NCBI RefSeq assembly: GCF_010093535.1
Contig: NW_022985174.1
Coordinates: 662,303-726,302 of the forward strand
Source: Lindgomyces ingoldianus
Lineage: Eukaryota > Ascomycota > Dothideomycetes > Pleosporales > Lindgomycetaceae
Direction of reading: 5' to 3'
DNA length: 64,000 nucleotides
This document shows positions 60,642 to 64,000 of the stretch, piece by piece (position 1 is the first letter of the stretch; every line of letters starts with the position of its first letter). The position numbers and the translations under genes were made by a program. The notes below the pieces were generated by a model that saw only the letters and a list, made by a program, of their open reading frames with translations, had not been told where the DNA came from and searched no databases.

Positions 60642-60921
60642 TGTCTGTACACAGCAACAGCGTTGCAGCCTAGATACAAACAATTGCGCATAAGCAGGAT
60701 CACATATTAATGTTACATAATGCTTGTGCGTAAACCTCTATGTGTAAACATCTAAATATCCCCCTTTTCTTTTATATAGAAGAAAGATAAAAGTAATAGA
60801 ACTAGAAACATGTTGCCCTTACCTTACCTACCTTGTACGCTGTGCACACTGTACACCACTCTTACTCTTGCTACTTAAGTGCTTATACTATAAGCAGCTA
60901 GCTGTCGGAGCCCATTCAACA
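60642..60921 (+). repeat. 3' LTR of the Copia element
   Basis: 280 bp, TGTCTGTACACAGC .. CATTCAACA. Same length as the 5' LTR, with many C-to-T and G-to-A differences. Confidence 0.92.
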
Positions 60922-63227
60922 ATAAGAGTATAGGCTATAAAACTACATAAAATAGTAAAGCTATTCTACATTATAACTAACTATGTAAATTTAGTTACCT
61001 TTCTAACAGTAAAGAAACTATTACTAATGCATGTAAAATAGGTAATAGAACTAGCACAGTTTAACTGCATTATTAAGCACATCCTAAAAACACAGAATTA
61101 ACAGGCTAATACTCTTAGCTAAAAGCTAGACTACTTTAATAAAGAAAAGAAAAAAACTAAGAAGTTTACACTTTTTAAAGAAGCTAATAAAGAATAGATC
61201 TATAATAGGCCTAAACTTATAAAAGAATTCTACATGCTTACAGCTAGCAAGCAAGAATAAAAAAACTTAATCTAAAAATACTATAAATTTTTAATGTTTA
61301 GATATCTAGAAATTAGCACCCTCTAGAAAAAGCTAAGGGCTGCTATACTACAACAAATACTAAAAGTAAAGCAACTATGCACAAAGGTGCTTAGAGAGTG
61401 TAACACCTGCAATAGAAACAACCTATAGAGGCATAAAGCCTATAGGTACCTTTAACTAATTAAAGCCCTAAAGTTACTATAAATAATAATTATAATAGAT
61501 TTTATTATAGGATTACCCCTGTCTAAAGAACTAAGGACAGACAGAATGTGTAACATAATTACAGTAGCCCTAGATAAAACTACTAAATATTTGTATACTT
61601 AGCTCTTAAAAAAAATAATAATAGCTAAAGAATTTATTTATAAATTAAAACAAAATGTTATATTAGTATATAGATGCTTTAAGATTATTATTTTAGACTA
61701 AAATAAGCTATTTACTAGTAATTTCTAGAAAGCAGCAATGCAGCACCTTAGTATAACACATAAGCTATTAACAGCCTACTATCTGTAAATAGACAGCTAG
61801 ACTAAAAGAATAAACATAGAAGTAGAAAAATATTTAAGAAAGTACATCTTTTAAACTTAGAATAATTAGGTAGCATAGCTTCTAATAGCATAGCTAGCTA
61901 TTAACAACATAGAATTAGCTATAATAAAAAAAACACTATATAAAGCTAATTTTAGATATAACTTTTACTTTACACTACATAGAAATTAACCTATAGACTT
62001 ATAAGAGTTAATAGATTAGCTAACAGACCTACGCTAAATACATAAAAGGTTAGCTATAGAAGCTAAGTTTAGCAAGGAAATAATAGAGAAGTATGCAAAT
62101 AAATTATAATAGCTAGGACTAGAAATCTGCCTAGAAGACTATATGTACTTTAACACTAAAAATCTTAAGATACCTAGACCTTCTAGGAAGCTAGTAAAAA
62201 AAAGAATAGAACTTTATAAAGTTTTATAAACCTAATAAAACAACTGTAAGCTTAAGCTTCTTTTACACATAAAAATCTACTTATAGTTCTACATCTCTAG
62301 ATTAGAAAAAGCACTAAAAGAAATTCTCTTATTTACATAAAAATAAAAGGATAAAGAAACAGAATATAAAGTTAAATGTATTATAAGTAATTAAAAAAAC
62401 TAAAAAAAATTTCTAGTAAAATAAAAAAAGTAGCTTACTAGTAAAAACACATAGAAACTAGCTAAGAATTTAAAGAATGCGCAGCTGTTAGTATAAAAGT
62501 ACCTTTAGGCTTATCTAAAAGAAACTAGCTAGGCAATAAGGCACCTATATTAAAAGGAACAGCTATATTATTACTAGATAGTAGTAGCCTTTAGAGATAA
62601 GTCTTAGCTAATAAAGGCTAAAGAGAGGAACAGCCCTCTACTTTAGCTTTAAAAGCTTTTATCTTGTCTAAGGAGAAGAGGTCTCCTTCTAGGTACTTTA
62701 TATAACAGGCCTTTAATAGATTTAATAACTTTTAGATATAATCTTGTCTAGAACACTTCTTATCTATTGCCCTTAACATTTTTTTTTATAAACAGAGTTG
62801 ATCTTAGACCTAGGCCTGTTGCTTATCTTATAATATATAATCCTAAGCTTATAAAGCCTTAGCCTTTTAAAGAAGTGCTTTTTTTTCTTTCTCTAAATAA
62901 TTTTAAGCAGTGTTAGAAATAAAGGTGTTGCACTTACTATGCTTTTTTACACACTTAACGCATTTATCTAAGGATAAAGTTAACACATAAAACAACCTTA
63001 AAGACTAGTAAGTGCTATAAGGCCTTATCTTTATCTAGTAAAGAGGATTAAAACAAAGAGTAACATAAAGATAATAAGAAAAACAGGACTAACAAGCTAT
63101 TTAGTATAAAAAAAATAGATATTAAGGATGCCTTTTAGTAGGCAGGCGCACACTTTATAAACAAACTTTTACTAACACAGCTGTGTAAGCAGAGCGGCAA
63201 GGACGCTGCTAGGGAGAGGGGGCAGCG

Positions 63228-63819
63228 TGTTACAGTCTACAGTTAGACCAGCGTAACTCTACTAGCAGTGCTCCACAATCTAGCTAGATTAGGACAGGGC
63301 TTGCTTACAGACTAACTAGAGGACACAGAAGCAGCACAGCTGCCTAAAATTATAGAAGAATGCGTTATCTAATAAGAAGACAGGCTGCGAGCCTAGGGAG
63401 CTAGAGGGAGCTTATAGGAGCCCCTCTTAGCAGGCTCCCCTAAGCTTCTGCCAGCTCCCCTTAGCGCCCTAGCACATATATATAGTTTCTATATTAAACA
63501 ACCTTTAGAAGGTGTGTTTAATGTTTAGTTTATTTTTTATATAAACTAAGTAGTATTTAGTTTTCTAAAGAGCTATAATACTATTTATATATCTTACACT
63601 ATATATACCTCTAACCCTGTCTAAAAGGACTGTTTAACCCTAGCCTCTCTACTGCTGCACATAGAGCAAACTATAATCTAGTCACTCTACCTTTCTCTAA
63701 TAGCCTAATAGCCTGTACGTAGGACTGTACACCCTACCGGATTGGCCCCTACTATTCGTCCTACTTCCCCCTAGGAATATCACAAGACCTAAGTGCTTCC
63801 TAAAGCAAGGATTGTAACA
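63228..63819 (+). repeat. 3' LTR of the complete Gypsy element
   Basis: 592 bp, starts TGTTACAGTC, ends TTGTAACA, directly after the polypurine tract. Confidence 0.92.
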
Positions 63820-63824
63820 CCTTG

Positions 63825-64000
63825 CTCTAATAAATAGCAGGTGCACTTTTACTGCTATTAATTCTACATAAGTAGATAAAAAAAGGATACTCTTTAAAAA
63901 AAAAAGACTTTTTAAAGTATCTCTTATAAACATGTTATTAATTAAATATAAAGTAGAATAAATATAACTTAAAACTTATAAACTTATTATAAAAGTAAAA
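63825..64000 (+). pseudogene. Protease-like fragment of the outer Gypsy, truncated by window end
   Basis: LINSRCTFTAIN followed by VDKKRILF matches, with stops, the protease at about 55.03-55.2 kb of the inner Gypsy (LVDSRCTFTVIN..VDKQSILF). The fusion point is the CCTTG duplication, so the inner element inserted just upstream of the protease active-site region of the outer one. Confidence 0.7.

Larger units (their letters stand above)
56774..60921 (+). mobile_element. Copia (Ty1-type) retrotransposon nested in Gypsy, RIP-inactivated
   Basis: Two 280-bp LTRs and a perfect 5-bp duplication ATAAG (56769-56773, 60922-60926) define a 4148-bp element. It interrupts the RNase H region of the surrounding Gypsy. 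Inside, 59.1-59.46 kb still reads as Copia RNase H with stops (STKCKRVTRSVLASKLY, ICTDLRSLYNCLIKLGTTS, INSKDNLADA). It is slightly short for a full Copia, so an internal deletion is likely. The leader carries three 116-bp tandem repeats. Confidence 0.9.
51976..63819 (+). mobile_element. Complete chromodomain Gypsy (Ty3-type) retrotransposon, RIP-inactivated
   Basis: Two LTRs of exactly 592 bp and a perfect 5-bp duplication CCTTG (51971-51975, 63820-63824) define it. Order on the plus strand: gag region, aspartic protease near 55.03 kb (ALVDSRCTFTVIN), reverse transcriptase 55.75-56.5 kb with VYLDNVLIY where YLDD is expected, RNase H (DTKIHTDASLGAS) cut at 56.77 kb by a Copia element and continuing at 60.93 kb (ELAQFNCIIKHIL). 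The integrase follows at about 61.3-61.9 kb (DFIIGLPLSKELRTD, DKTTKY), then a degenerate C-terminal chromodomain near 62.37-62.51 kb (EYKVKCII.., KNT-KLAKNLKNAQ). A purine tract AGGGAGAGGGGG precedes the 3' LTR. Total 11.8 kb, of which 4.15 kb is the Copia insert. Stops in all frames follow the RIP pattern. Confidence 0.92.
48108..64000 (+). mobile_element. Outer Gypsy LTR retrotransposon, interrupted, runs past the window
   Basis: A 5' LTR at about 48108-48596 is followed by a degraded gag-like region to 50850. A Fot1-like element (50852-51831) and then a complete Gypsy element (51976-63819) interrupt it. Right after the second interruption (63825-64000) it resumes with a protease-like string (SLALINSRCTFTAIN) matching the protease of the inner Gypsy at about 55.03 kb. 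The two Gypsy families are therefore related and nested. All reading frames are RIP-damaged. Confidence 0.75.

Overview
The window is nuclear DNA of a filamentous ascomycete. Genes have short introns (46-139 nt) with GT..AG ends and CTAAC/CTGAC-type branch points, and the gene families are fungal: a mitochondrial carrier, a LaeA-like methyltransferase, an NB-ARC/TPR NLR and a DUF3435 recombinase. The DNA alternates sharply between GC-balanced islands and very AT-rich, TpA-rich blocks in which transposon reading frames are full of stops. This is the signature of repeat-induced point mutation (RIP). I favour Dothideomycetes by general resemblance, but this is inference.

Layout. Island 1 (1-12.5 kb): a Leu5-like mitochondrial carrier (+), a wrecked NB-ARC/TPR NLR gene (+) broken by two hAT-like insertions each with an 8-bp target-site duplication (TSD), a wax-synthase-like membrane acyltransferase (-), a LaeA-like methyltransferase (-) and a 5S rRNA gene (-). 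Block 1 (12.6-22 kb): RIP-degraded DNA with a solo LTR, two Fot1/pogo transposons and a fold-back MITE. Island 2 (22-26.4 kb): one large gene joining a DUF3435 tyrosine-recombinase domain, C2H2-like fingers and a C-terminal chromodomain. Block 2 (26.4-37.2 kb): RIP-degraded DNA with a 603-bp miniature LTR element (TRIM-like). Island 3 (37.2-47.5 kb): a broken Tc1-like transposase, a hypothetical gene, a broken WW/PD-(D/E)XK-like gene, a frameshifted fungal gene of unknown function (DUF7924-like) and an intact CK1-type kinase with an altered DFG motif. Block 3 (47.5-64 kb): a nest of retrotransposons. An outer Gypsy element starts near 48.1 kb, is interrupted by a Fot1-like element and by a complete 11.8-kb chromodomain Gypsy, which is itself interrupted by a 4.1-kb Copia element; the outer element resumes at 63.8 kb and runs off the window.

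The conserved housekeeping-type genes (carrier, methyltransferase, acyltransferase, kinase) are intact. The accessory genes of islands 2 and 3 repeatedly carry one-base frameshifts and stops, so this is a decaying accessory compartment or a draft assembly with homopolymer errors. The most unusual candidate is the DUF3435-C2H2-chromodomain gene, which puts a Starship-captain-type recombinase and a heterochromatin-reader domain in one polypeptide. Exon borders below come from reading frames and splice consensus only.
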